This document shows, one piece after another, positions 15,656 through 23,386 of a stretch of 42,877 nt of DNA. How positions within the stretch are numbered: the first letter of the stretch is position 1; each line of letters starts with the position of its first letter. Both the position numbers and the translations under genes were made by a program. The notes beneath the pieces are model-generated. The model had not been told where the DNA came from and searched no databases. It was given only the letters and a program-made list of their open reading frames with translations. This DNA is from Sulfolobales archaeon. Lineage in GTDB: Archaea > Thermoproteota > Thermoprotei_A > Sulfolobales > AG1. Location: contig JAVZPJ010000009.1 in assembly GCA_038881635.1 (NCBI GenBank), positions 1 to 42,877 of the forward strand, written 5' to 3'.

Positions 15656-17152
15656 ATGATCTCAGCCTGGGCTTTGATCGTTCTAGCAGCATTCGTAGGC
15701 TACTTCATTATAGGAATCATAGCAGGATACATAGCTAAGCTGAGAACCGGAAGAGGTTTGTACGAATTCTATATAGCAGGTGGAACTCTCTCAGCACTTC
15801 TAGTAGGCGTGGGATATATGTCAGCGTATATGGAGGCTTGGGAGTTCGTAGGAATGCCTGCGGTGATATCTTCCGAGGGACTTGAGTGGTGGCTTATCGA
15901 GATGATATTCTACCTAAGCTACGTAGCCTTATTCTATATGGTAGGTCTCCGACTATTTAGAATTGGTAAGATCCACAAGACTATAACACCGGTAGATTTC
16001 ATAGTGTTTAGAGCCGGAGGTTTTGAGAGGATTCTCAGACTAGTTCTAGGGATTCTCATAACCTATGCTACGATAATATATGTGGGAATGATCTATATAC
16101 CTGCTGCAGGTGTTATAACTGCTATGAGTTATGGAGAGCTTTCATATCATCTTCTACTAGTTCTCTACACCGTGTTCATGGTCATATATATAATACTTGG
16201 AGGTATGAGAGCTGTAGCATACAATGATCTAATAGCTGGAGCGACCTTCATAGTAGCATTCATAGCAATGATATACGCTGTGAACATTCATTGGGGAGGT
16301 TTCGGAGATCTAGCCTGGAAAGCTTTTAGCAGTGCTCCCGAGAGATTTGAAAGAACACTCCCTATTCAGTACTTCCTTACAATGCTCTTCTTCTACGGAA
16401 TCTCATGGCTTTTCATACCGCATCTGATAGTGAGATTCTTCGCAGCAAAAGATTATAAAGGCGTTATACTGGGAGGGATGGGTGCTATAACAGGGTTCTT
16501 CTTAGGAGCATTTCTCTCACCTCTATTCCTCGGACTTTCAATCCTAGCTCAGTATGGTACTAATCTTCCTGAGGTGACAGTTGTAGAAGAATATCCTGCG
16601 ATGATGTTTCTAAGCTGGTTCGGAACCTCACCTCTTATCATATTGATCATTCTAGGACTTGTAGCGATCGCGAGATCTACTATTGATGCATTGCTTCTAC
16701 TAACATCTTCTATAATAGATAGAGATATTCTCGAGAGAACACTTAGAATTAAGGTTAGCGAGAGAACACGAGAGATCATAACAAGGGTTATCGTGACAAT
16801 CATAGGAATTCTAGGAATCATAGTCGCGCTATATCCTGAAGCTCCGATGGTTATAATAGGATACGAACTCGCATGGCCTGCATATGCTGTTGTAGCATTT
16901 CCAGCACTTCTAATACTGTTCTGGCGTAGAGCTAATAAGTATGGAATTCTAACAGGATATCTAGTAGGGTTATCCTCCTTGATCTTATTCACATATGTTA
17001 TATGGCCAGAACCTCCTCACAATCCTTTCGGAGTGTGGGAGGGTACTCTGCCAAGTGTCCTAGCTCTGGCTACCACTGTGGTAGTATCTCTTCTAACACC
17101 TCCTCCTCCTAGAGAACATATTGAGTGGTTCTATGGGGATAAGCTGAGGTGA
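15656..17152 (+). CDS. Sodium:solute symporter (SSS family)
   Basis: About 498 residues with 12-13 hydrophobic segments in the SSS (LeuT-fold) pattern. An early FYIAGGTLSALLVGVGYMSAYMEAWEFVG stretch is the usual unwound first helix, TPVDFIVFRAGG the loop after the third, and ILGGMRAVAYNDLIAGATFI the well-conserved SSS signature region. It imports an organic solute with Na+; the identity is unknown. The ATG at 15656 has GAGGTG five bases upstream (GTG at 15650 is also in frame). Its end overlaps the AOR gene region, so it is one operon with AOR. Confidence 0.92.
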   Translation: MISAWALIVLAAFVGYFIIGIIAGYIAKLRTGRGLYEFYIAGGTLSALLVGVGYMSAYMEAWEFVGMPAVISSEGLEWWLIEMIFYLSYVALFYMVGLRLFRIGKIHKTITPVDFIVFRAGGFERILRLVLGILITYATIIYVGMIYIPAAGVITAMSYGELSYHLLLVLYTVFMVIYIILGGMRAVAYNDLIAGATFIVAFIAMIYAVNIHWGGFGDLAWKAFSSAPERFERTLPIQYFLTMLFFYGISWLFIPHLIVRFFAAKDYKGVILGGMGAITGFFLGAFLSPLFLGLSILAQYGTNLPEVTVVEEYPAMMFLSWFGTSPLIILIILGLVAIARSTIDALLLLTSSIIDRDILERTLRIKVSERTREIITRVIVTIIGILGIIVALYPEAPMVIIGYELAWPAYAVVAFPALLILFWRRANKYGILTGYLVGLSSLILFTYVIWPEPPHNPFGVWEGTLPSVLALATTVVVSLLTPPPPREHIEWFYGDKLR

Positions 17153-17157
17153 GGAGC

Positions 17158-18936
17158 ATGATTTTCCCGGGTCAGAAGGTATTAAGAGTAGACCTTGACA
17201 GAGGATCTGTTGAAGAAGAAGAGCTTAAAGATGAGATTATTGAGAGATATGTAGGTGGAAAAGGGCTTGCAGCTTATCTAATGTATAGAGAGCTTAAGCA
17301 GGGTGTGGATCCTCTTTCTCCCGAGAACAAACTATTCATATTCGGAGGTCCTCTGGCATTCATATATCCTACCTTCACTAGAACGATTGTAGCATCTAAA
17401 TCTCCTCTAACTAATACTTTTAGCGATTCTAATGCTGGAGGTTCTTTCGCTGTTGAACTTAGAAGAGCAGGCTATCTAGGGATTGTTGTTGAAGGTGCTA
17501 GTGACAAGCTTGTATGTCTTAAGATAGATCGGGAGGGTAGGAGATTATTCGAGTGCGAGAATCTAAGACTTAGAACAACTTATGAAGTTGGAGAATACTT
17601 CCCAGAATACTCTGTTCTAACCATAGGACCTGCTGGAGAGAATCTTGTTAGAATCTCAGGTGTTTTCATTGATATGAGGAGAAAACCTAGATCAAGACCT
17701 GGAGTTGCTGGAAGAGGAGGGCTTGGAGCTGTCATGGGTTCGAAAAAACTTAAGGCTATCATTGTAAGAGGTTTTATGAGAGAAGAAGATCTAGCGAGAA
17801 ACGTGAGTCCTGATCTGAGAACCAGGCTTTCTAGAGAGTATCTGAAATTCGTTCTTGAAAATGTGATCCCTGGAATAGGTGTTGGAGGTAATCTACCTGT
17901 CTTCAGAGTCTCAGCTGAAGCTAGAATACTTCCTGTGAAGAACTTCAGACAAGGAATTCATGAGGGATGGGAGCAGTTGGTAGATGATGAATGGGCTAAG
18001 ATCAAGATAGGAAAACTCTCATGCCCTACATGCCCTGTAGCTTGTGGAGCTAGGATGAGGATGGATTCTAGAGAGACTGAGAGGATAGAGTACGAGACTG
18101 TTGCTATGAATGGCTCCAACCTAGGTATAACGGATAAAAGAATGCTTATAGAGATCAATAATGAACTTAACGAGCTAGGATTAGATAGTATTTCAGCAGG
18201 TTCTATAGCGGCTTTCGTTGCAGAACTTTCTGAGAGAGGATTGATAGATCTCAAGATCAGATGGGGTGATGCTGAGGCTTTCATGAAGCTCTACAGAGAT
18301 ATAGCCTATAGATCTGGTTTGGGAGATATACTAGCCGAGGGGATAGCTCATGCTTCGAAATACTTCAATGCTGAAGAAATAGCTCTCCATATAAAAGGAC
18401 TTGATATACCAGCCTACGATCCGAGAGGTGTTGTCGGCATGAGTCTTGCTTATGCTACAGCAGATAGAGGAGGAGATCATCTTAGAGCATGGACTGTAGC
18501 TGTAGAGGTTTCTACAAGACCTAGTATAGAGGATCTCGTTAAGCTTACGATAAATCTTCAGAATAGAAATGCAGCACTCTGGACATTAGTAGCTTGTGAT
18601 AATATTGTGAGCAACTCTATCAAACCTCCAGAACCTATGATAGAGATCTACATCAAGATGCTAAACAGTCTCGGGTTTGAGTATGATATGGAGAGATTTC
18701 TAGAACTTGGAGAGAGAATATATAATATAGCTAGAATGTTCAATGCCAGAGAAGGTTTTAGTAGAAGAGATGATAAACTGCCTCCCAGATTCTACGAGAG
18801 GAGAGAGGATACAGGATGGTATATTAATAGAGAGAGCTTTGAGAAAATGCTGGACAGATACTATCAGCTAAGAGGATGGAGTGATCTAGGTATTCCAACT
18901 CCCGAAACTCTCAGAAGACTGGGTATAGAGGTATAG
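17158..18936 (+). CDS. aor: Aldehyde:ferredoxin oxidoreductase (tungstopterin enzyme)
   Basis: About 592 residues. The N-terminal domain contains GGKGLAAYLMYRE and the pterin-contacting NAGGSFAVELRRAGY. The 4Fe-4S ligands are CPTCPVAC near residues 288-295 and a late cysteine in TLVACDN near 479; AYDPRGVVGMSLAYATADRGGDHLRAW is the second pterin-binding segment. AORs oxidise aldehydes to acids and reduce ferredoxin; the tungsten cofactor is expected in a hyperthermophile. The start ATG at 17158 follows GAGGTG at 17146-17151, which spans the symporter stop; a GTG at 17149 is disfavoured because it lies in the ribosome site. Co-transcription with a symporter suggests the imported solute gives rise to the aldehyde. 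Confidence 0.95.
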   Translation: MIFPGQKVLRVDLDRGSVEEEELKDEIIERYVGGKGLAAYLMYRELKQGVDPLSPENKLFIFGGPLAFIYPTFTRTIVASKSPLTNTFSDSNAGGSFAVELRRAGYLGIVVEGASDKLVCLKIDREGRRLFECENLRLRTTYEVGEYFPEYSVLTIGPAGENLVRISGVFIDMRRKPRSRPGVAGRGGLGAVMGSKKLKAIIVRGFMREEDLARNVSPDLRTRLSREYLKFVLENVIPGIGVGGNLPVFRVSAEARILPVKNFRQGIHEGWEQLVDDEWAKIKIGKLSCPTCPVACGARMRMDSRETERIEYETVAMNGSNLGITDKRMLIEINNELNELGLDSISAGSIAAFVAELSERGLIDLKIRWGDAEAFMKLYRDIAYRSGLGDILAEGIAHASKYFNAEEIALHIKGLDIPAYDPRGVVGMSLAYATADRGGDHLRAWTVAVEVSTRPSIEDLVKLTINLQNRNAALWTLVACDNIVSNSIKPPEPMIEIYIKMLNSLGFEYDMERFLELGERIYNIARMFNAREGFSRRDDKLPPRFYERREDTGWYINRESFEKMLDRYYQLRGWSDLGIPTPETLRRLGIEV

Positions 18937-18944
18937 AGAATTCT

Positions 18945-19241
18945 ATGAAGATTATCGTGAGACTATATGGAGTTCTTAGAAGTCTTGCGGGAGATAGAGA
19001 GAGGATCGAGATAGAATTAGATGAAAGAGATGATCTGAGATTGATTCGTTTAATAGAAAGACTTCTAGAAGAATATCCTGAGCTGAGGAGATATATTAGC
19101 GTAGAAGATGACAAGCTTAGAGTCAGAGGAGTAAGTATAATACTAAATGGACAGCATATAATGTTTCTAGAAGGAGAGAATACATTATTAAAAAATGAAG
19201 ATATAATAGATCTAATCCCACCCGTATCAGGAGGGATCTAA
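18945..19241 (+). CDS. MoaD/ThiS-like ubiquitin-fold protein
   Basis: A 98-residue beta-grasp protein: VRLYGVLRSLAGDRERIEIEL, a central ILNGQHIMFL strand and a C-terminal DIIDLIPPVSGG end. MoaD-type proteins donate sulfur to molybdopterin/tungstopterin through a thiocarboxylated terminal Gly-Gly, and AOR genes are often followed by such a protein. Here one extra residue, Ile, follows the Gly-Gly, so it would need trimming or has another role. It lies 8 bases after the AOR gene in the same operon. Confidence 0.88.
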   Translation: MKIIVRLYGVLRSLAGDRERIEIELDERDDLRLIRLIERLLEEYPELRRYISVEDDKLRVRGVSIILNGQHIMFLEGENTLLKNEDIIDLIPPVSGGI

Positions 19242-19379
19242 ATTTCTGAGAGCATAAGCCATGCTATCTCTAGCTAGATATCAGAAGGCTAGAAATACTT
19301 GAACCACCTCGATCACTCGTCTAGAGAGACAGCAGATCTATGTATCTGGAAGATTCTTTTGATCGAATAAAGATCCTGT

Positions 19380-20294
19380 TTACGAGATCTCTCTATGATT
19401 CCTAGATCTTTTTATTATATGACGTGCTACTGCTATATCGAGAAGTGATGTTCCAACAGATTTATAAAGTTTTATCTCTTTAAATAAGCATTTCCGACCT
19501 CTCATATACTCTCCTATCTCAATAAGATCAATTCCAGAAACATCTTCACTTTCTCTAGCTGCACCTGTTACTGTATCAACAAGAGCACACCCAGCTCTTC
19601 TACGTGTTATATCATCTAACTCTTTAACAGGTTTAGGAGCTCCTACAGATATTACTATAGCACCATTTCTGAGAATATCTCCTCTGACCACCGGCTGGGT
19701 GGAGTTTGTTGCCGTAATAATAACATCAGATCTCATTAGAAGATCATCTAGAGAAGTTTCAGATCCTTCATACTTCTTAGCAAGTAGATGACTTTTAGAA
19801 GATTCTATGTCATAAATAAGAATCTTTTTAATATCGAAGAGATTCTTGAAAACCCTCAGATGATACTCACCTTGAACTCCTGCTCCAATGATCCCGAGCA
19901 CATCTATACTACATCTCTTCATGAGATCGCATTCCAAGAGTAGTTTTGCTGCTAATGCTGATGTTGTAGCAGTTCTCCACCCTGTGGCACTTGATGCATC
20001 TGCTATTAATATGATCTCTCCATTCTCAAGACCTGATACTATGATAAAACCTCTCACCCTAGGAGTAGCCTTAGGATAGATTCCTATGAGCTTCAGCACA
20101 AAACCTATCTCAGGATCTATACCAGGCATGAGAGCAATCCACTTATCTTCATACTCGTAGGATACTCTCTCAAATATCAAAGGTTTTCTAATATAGAGAT
20201 CTCTTATCTCGAATAAGAGTTCTAAAGGATCTACAATTCCATCGATCTCTTCTCCAGACATTACTATCATGATGCATAACACCAATGATATCAT
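19380..20294 (-). CDS. Ornithine cyclodeaminase / mu-crystallin family enzyme
   Basis: About 296-304 residues. It shows the family Lys in VLKLIGIYP, the ADASSATGWRTATTSALAAKLL stretch, the NAD(P)-binding GIIGAGVQGEYH loop, and the C-terminal KSVGTSLLDIAVARHI. The family includes ornithine cyclodeaminase, archaeal alanine dehydrogenase and ketimine reductases; the sequence alone does not decide. The N-terminus is uncertain: in-frame starts exist at 20294 (TTG), 20270 (ATG) and 20261 (ATG). A weak TATA (TTTTATTCA, about 20304-20312) favours 20270. Convergent with the AOR operon, it fits amino-acid breakdown. Confidence 0.87.
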   Translation of the reverse strand: MISLVLCIMIVMSGEEIDGIVDPLELLFEIRDLYIRKPLIFERVSYEYEDKWIALMPGIDPEIGFVLKLIGIYPKATPRVRGFIIVSGLENGEIILIADASSATGWRTATTSALAAKLLLECDLMKRCSIDVLGIIGAGVQGEYHLRVFKNLFDIKKILIYDIESSKSHLLAKKYEGSETSLDDLLMRSDVIITATNSTQPVVRGDILRNGAIVISVGAPKPVKELDDITRRRAGCALVDTVTGAARESEDVSGIDLIEIGEYMRGRKCLFKEIKLYKSVGTSLLDIAVARHIIKRSRNHREIS

Positions 20295-20640
20295 ACAACT
20301 CTATGAATAAAACAGCATATCACTAATCTATCTCTAGAAGATCTGTTGAAAAACAAGGCTAGAGCTCAAGAAAACAATTTAGGAGATAGTATTCTAGAAG
20401 AGAACATAGACCCTGCATATCGAGGTATCTGGGTCACATATTCACCGCTAGTAGAAATAATATTTTGAAGACTGACGACCTACTGCTTAGAGTCTAGAGA
20501 CCTCTTATAATCTGCAGTCAAAGAATTCTCTACTCAAGTACGTAGAACGAGCTTGTAAAGTTAACTGAGCTCACAGAAATACCAGAAGGAGTAAAGAGCT
20601 GATCTCCCGAAACTCATCCTCTCTCTATAAGAGTCATAGG
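20295..20640. other. Intergenic region, no gene seen
   Basis: Stops are frequent in all frames and no stable hairpin or tRNA-like sequence stands out. The right end (CTCTATAAGA at 20622-20631) may belong to the promoter of the nucleotidyltransferase gene, though it is closer than usual to the GTG. Confidence 0.5.
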
Positions 20641-21207
20641 GTGAGAAGGTTCAGCTCTGATAAGATATTATTCGGAAAAAGCCTTAAAACATGGTGGTTA
20701 TTAGCAGTGTCTGAGAAGCTTTGCGAACCCTACGCTTTTCTACTTCGCAGACTTCTCGATGTAGCTATAGAGAGATTTGGTAGCGAGCTCGTCTCGTTCG
20801 TCGTGTATGGTTCTGTTGCTAGGTGCGAGGCCGGTAGGGAGAGTGATATAGACATTCTTATAGTCTTGGAGAACCCTCCTAAGAGCAGGATGAAGAGGCA
20901 GGAGTTGTTTATGCTAGTAGAAGAAGGTGTTGAAGAAGAGGTCGAGAGGCTTAGATCTCAAGGGTATAACGTTGATTTTTCACCTATTATAAAAAGTGTT
21001 AGCGAGGCGAGGAGAGTATCACCAATCTATCTAGACATGGTTGAAGACGCTGTGATACTATATGATAGAGAGAACTTCTTCACAAATATCTTGAACAACC
21101 TCAGAGAGAAGCTCAGAGAACTTGGAGCAGAGAGAGTAAGATGTGGTAGAAAATGGTATTGGAGACTTAAGAGAGACTATAAATTTGGTGAGGTAATAGA
21201 GCTGTGA
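20641..21207 (+). CDS. MNT-type nucleotidyltransferase (HEPN/MNT module)
   Basis: A 188-residue nucleotidyltransferase-fold protein with the active-site motif VVYGSVARCEAGRESDIDILI (Gly57-Ser58, Asp69, Asp71) and a third acidic residue in YNVDFSP. In HEPN/MNT toxin-antitoxin systems this partner AMPylates and silences the HEPN ribonuclease. The GTG start is without a clear ribosome site. Its stop overlaps the start of the HEPN gene (GTGA), as expected for a coupled pair. Confidence 0.85.
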   Translation: MRRFSSDKILFGKSLKTWWLLAVSEKLCEPYAFLLRRLLDVAIERFGSELVSFVVYGSVARCEAGRESDIDILIVLENPPKSRMKRQELFMLVEEGVEEEVERLRSQGYNVDFSPIIKSVSEARRVSPIYLDMVEDAVILYDRENFFTNILNNLREKLRELGAERVRCGRKWYWRLKRDYKFGEVIEL

Positions 21208-21629
21208 ACAACATATCTATGGCACAATCCTACCTAAGACAAGCTGAAGAGAGAATTCGCCACGCGAAAGAAGCACTTGATAGAGGTAACTATCCTTACG
21301 TAATTAGGCAGTGCCAAGAGTCGGTTGAACTACTTCTTAAAGCAGCGCTGAGATTAGTTGGTGTTGAGGTGCCGAAATGGCGTGATGTAGGGCCTGTTCT
21401 CAGAAGAGAAGCTCAGAGATTCCCCGAATGGTTTCAAGCCGAGATACCTGCATTAGCACGTATATCGAGGAAGCTACGTAGAGAAAGAGAACCTTCTATG
21501 TACGGAGATGAGGAAAGCGGTATCCCGCCCGACGAGCTCTATGATAGATCTGATGCAGAAGAAGCACTTGACTACGCATCAAAAGTCTACAGCATAGTAA
21601 TCAAGCTAATACAGCAGCACAAAACCTGA
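21204..21629 (+). CDS. HEPN domain protein
   Basis: A 141-residue helical protein: SYLRQAEERIRHAKEALDRGNYPYVIRQCQESVELLLKAALRL is typical of the HEPN fold, including the QCQESVE helix. The canonical Rx4-6H ribonuclease motif is not obvious, so this is closer to the non-catalytic or divergent HEPN group; a KLRREREPSMYGDEE segment occupies the region instead. It may be a toxin controlled by the upstream nucleotidyltransferase. GTG at 21204 overlaps that gene; ATG at 21219 (MAQSYLRQAEE) is also plausible. Confidence 0.82.
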   Translation: MNNISMAQSYLRQAEERIRHAKEALDRGNYPYVIRQCQESVELLLKAALRLVGVEVPKWRDVGPVLRREAQRFPEWFQAEIPALARISRKLRREREPSMYGDEESGIPPDELYDRSDAEEALDYASKVYSIVIKLIQQHKT

Positions 21630-22181
21630 ATCGCGTTAGCTTATTCTAAAGACCTAAACTCCTACTATTATAGTCAGTAGCTATCTGCTAACCTAGAGAA
21701 CACTAGTACCTCTTAATAATTGCATAAGTAGCATATATTGAAGATCACAGCATAAGGTCTTTAAACAATTCTTATCCCAACCTCATATACTTTTCAAATA
21801 TATCATCTAAATTCGAAAATTTCTTTACTTATTACACGAAGTAAATTAATCATGTTTTTAGGCTTAGCCAGCCGTGAAGAGGTAGCCATAGCTAGCTTAG
21901 TATTCTAGCAACATTAGCACTGAGTAGAGCTGAAGAATTGCTAAAGCATTTCGTAGCTAGAGATGAATTTGAACTTGAGAAACACTCTCTATCTTACCCT
22001 ACTTCTTCAACTATCTTATTTCGATAGAGCTAGAGCTCTACTCCATGTAGCTCATCTGCTACGAACGCTTCGGCGAGGTCTGGTTCTCTCAGCGAGTTTT
22101 TGATCCTCTCAATGATCGTAGTCATTAGCGTGTTGGTAGCAAACTTACAGAATCAATAGCTAGAGTCGGGGTTTGTGAAGT
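21630..22181. pseudogene. Non-coding stretch with broken coding fragments
   Basis: No intact gene. On the plus strand, 21859-21890 (LASREEVAIASLV) and, in another frame, about 21909-21990 (LALSRAEELLKHFVARDEFE) read like pieces of a small helical protein separated by frame changes and stops. On the minus strand, about 22143-22036 gives FATNTLMTTIIERIKNSLRE and on to a stop, also protein-like. I cannot name the families. The region separates the HEPN/MNT pair from cbiB and looks like decayed accessory DNA. Confidence 0.4.
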
Positions 22182-23114
22182 CTATAGATACAGCGATCTC
22201 GCTATCACAACTACTACTAGCCATGTTAATACTGCTATCCTAGCTATCTTCAGAGCTCTATCTATATCATTTTTATCAGGATATCTAGCATCTTCATTAA
22301 TCTTGTAATACCCTATCTTCTCAAGAGCTACTCCTAGAGCTCCTGCTATAGCTGATATAGGATATCCCGCATTAATACTCTCAGTCTTCCTCCTATCTCT
22401 AACTAGGATTCTAAAAGCTCTACCGATCTCTCCTCCCGCTATAGGGGTTAGGAGAACTATGAGTATCGCGGTGATCCTAGCTGGAAGATAGTTTACCATG
22501 GTATCTGCTTTCGCGGAAAACCATCCTACATCTCTAAACTCGATATTCTTATAACCCAGAGCACTATCTAATGTGTTTACTAATCTCTGGAAGAGAGCTC
22601 CTAGAGGTCCTAAGAATAAGAAGTAGAATAAAGGTGATATATATCCATCCACAAGACTTTCAGCAAGAGATTCTATAGATGCTGAAGCTATGTGAGCTCT
22701 CCCAAGCTCTCTAGTATCTCTTCTAACAATCTGCTGAGCCCAGTATCTTGCGCACTCGATATCATCTGTCTCAAGACATGATCCCACTCTCCCTACTATA
22801 TCTAGAAGAAGCTTGATCGAGAAAGAAGTCTTCAGAACATATGCTGATACTAAGATGAATAATATAGTATTCATCTGAGAGATCTGAAGTAGAAATGCGT
22901 AGAAGATCATGTGAGATGATACTACTAAAAACCATGTCACAACACCTCTAGCTCTCGAAGAATAAGGTCTACCGATCTTAAGAGCCATCACGTATGCTGT
23001 GTGCACAGGATGTATCCTGAGCATGAAACCTCTGTGATAGGGGTATAAGAGATCCATTAGATGAGCTAGGAGAAGCACTGCTAAGAACTCGTAGAATGAG
23101 AGCCACAACATCAA
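22182..23114 (-). CDS. cbiB: Adenosylcobinamide-phosphate synthase CbiB/CobD-type membrane protein
   Basis: A 310-residue membrane protein with hallmark features of CbiB: RDTRELGRAHIASASIESLAESLVDG, then PLFYFLFLGPLGALFQRLVNTLDSALGYK, and ADTMVNYLPARITAIL. CbiB joins the aminopropanol arm to cobyric acid to form cobinamide (phosphate). It is the missing member of the cobT-cbiS-cobY-cobD-cobS operon, yet lies 10.6 kb below cobS on the same strand. A decayed copy of its 5' end remains next to cobS. The upstream leader is shared with that copy, so the island may have removed it from its operon promoter. Confidence 0.92.
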   Translation of the reverse strand: MMLWLSFYEFLAVLLLAHLMDLLYPYHRGFMLRIHPVHTAYVMALKIGRPYSSRARGVVTWFLVVSSHMIFYAFLLQISQMNTILFILVSAYVLKTSFSIKLLLDIVGRVGSCLETDDIECARYWAQQIVRRDTRELGRAHIASASIESLAESLVDGYISPLFYFLFLGPLGALFQRLVNTLDSALGYKNIEFRDVGWFSAKADTMVNYLPARITAILIVLLTPIAGGEIGRAFRILVRDRRKTESINAGYPISAIAGALGVALEKIGYYKINEDARYPDKNDIDRALKIARIAVLTWLVVVVIARSLYL

Positions 23115-23164
23115 AGGATAATCTCCTCAAGAACCTTATCTCAGCACGTCAACCTAAAAGTCTA
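23029..23164. repeat. Island-flanking repeat, intact copy (cbiB 5' end and leader)
   Basis: The first 85 or so bases of cbiB plus about 50 bases of leader are recognisable again at 33618-33724. In the leader (23121-23164) 38 of 44 bases match by eye; in the coding part CTCTGTGATAG and TAAGAACTCGTAGAA are shared exactly. Confidence 0.75.
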
Positions 23165-23175
23165 TCATAGTAGCT

Positions 23176-23337
23176 CTACAACATCACAGATATCGAAAGA
23201 CCTAGCTTAGAAACCACAATAAATACCATCAGAAGAACTACCGCACTCAAATGACCTAATAATCTAATCATAAAACCTAAAACCTCAAGAACCGTTAGAA
23301 TAACAATTACATTCTCACCTTCAGACGCAAGCTTCAT
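23176..23337 (-). CDS. Possible small membrane protein (53 residues)
   Basis: An uninterrupted frame from ATG to TAG encoding a hydrophobic peptide with two potential helices (NVIVILTVLEVLGFMI and LSAVVLLMVFIVV) joined by RLLGHL. It starts 50 bases downstream of the symporter gene on the same strand and lies at the left edge of the inserted island. I know no family. It may be an accessory peptide of the symporter or a relic. Confidence 0.35.
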   Translation of the reverse strand: MKLASEGENVIVILTVLEVLGFMIRLLGHLSAVVLLMVFIVVSKLGLSISVML

Positions 23338-23386
23338 CTTAACCAGATAAAGTATGTAAAAGTTTTAGACTCCACTATGATTTAGG

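Noticed and set aside
22434-22455. CCTCCCGCTATAGGGGTTAGG within cbiB resembles the orphan hairpin repeats.
   Set aside because: It encodes part of an intact CbiB (TPIAGGEIG region) in frame, so the likeness is probably chance.
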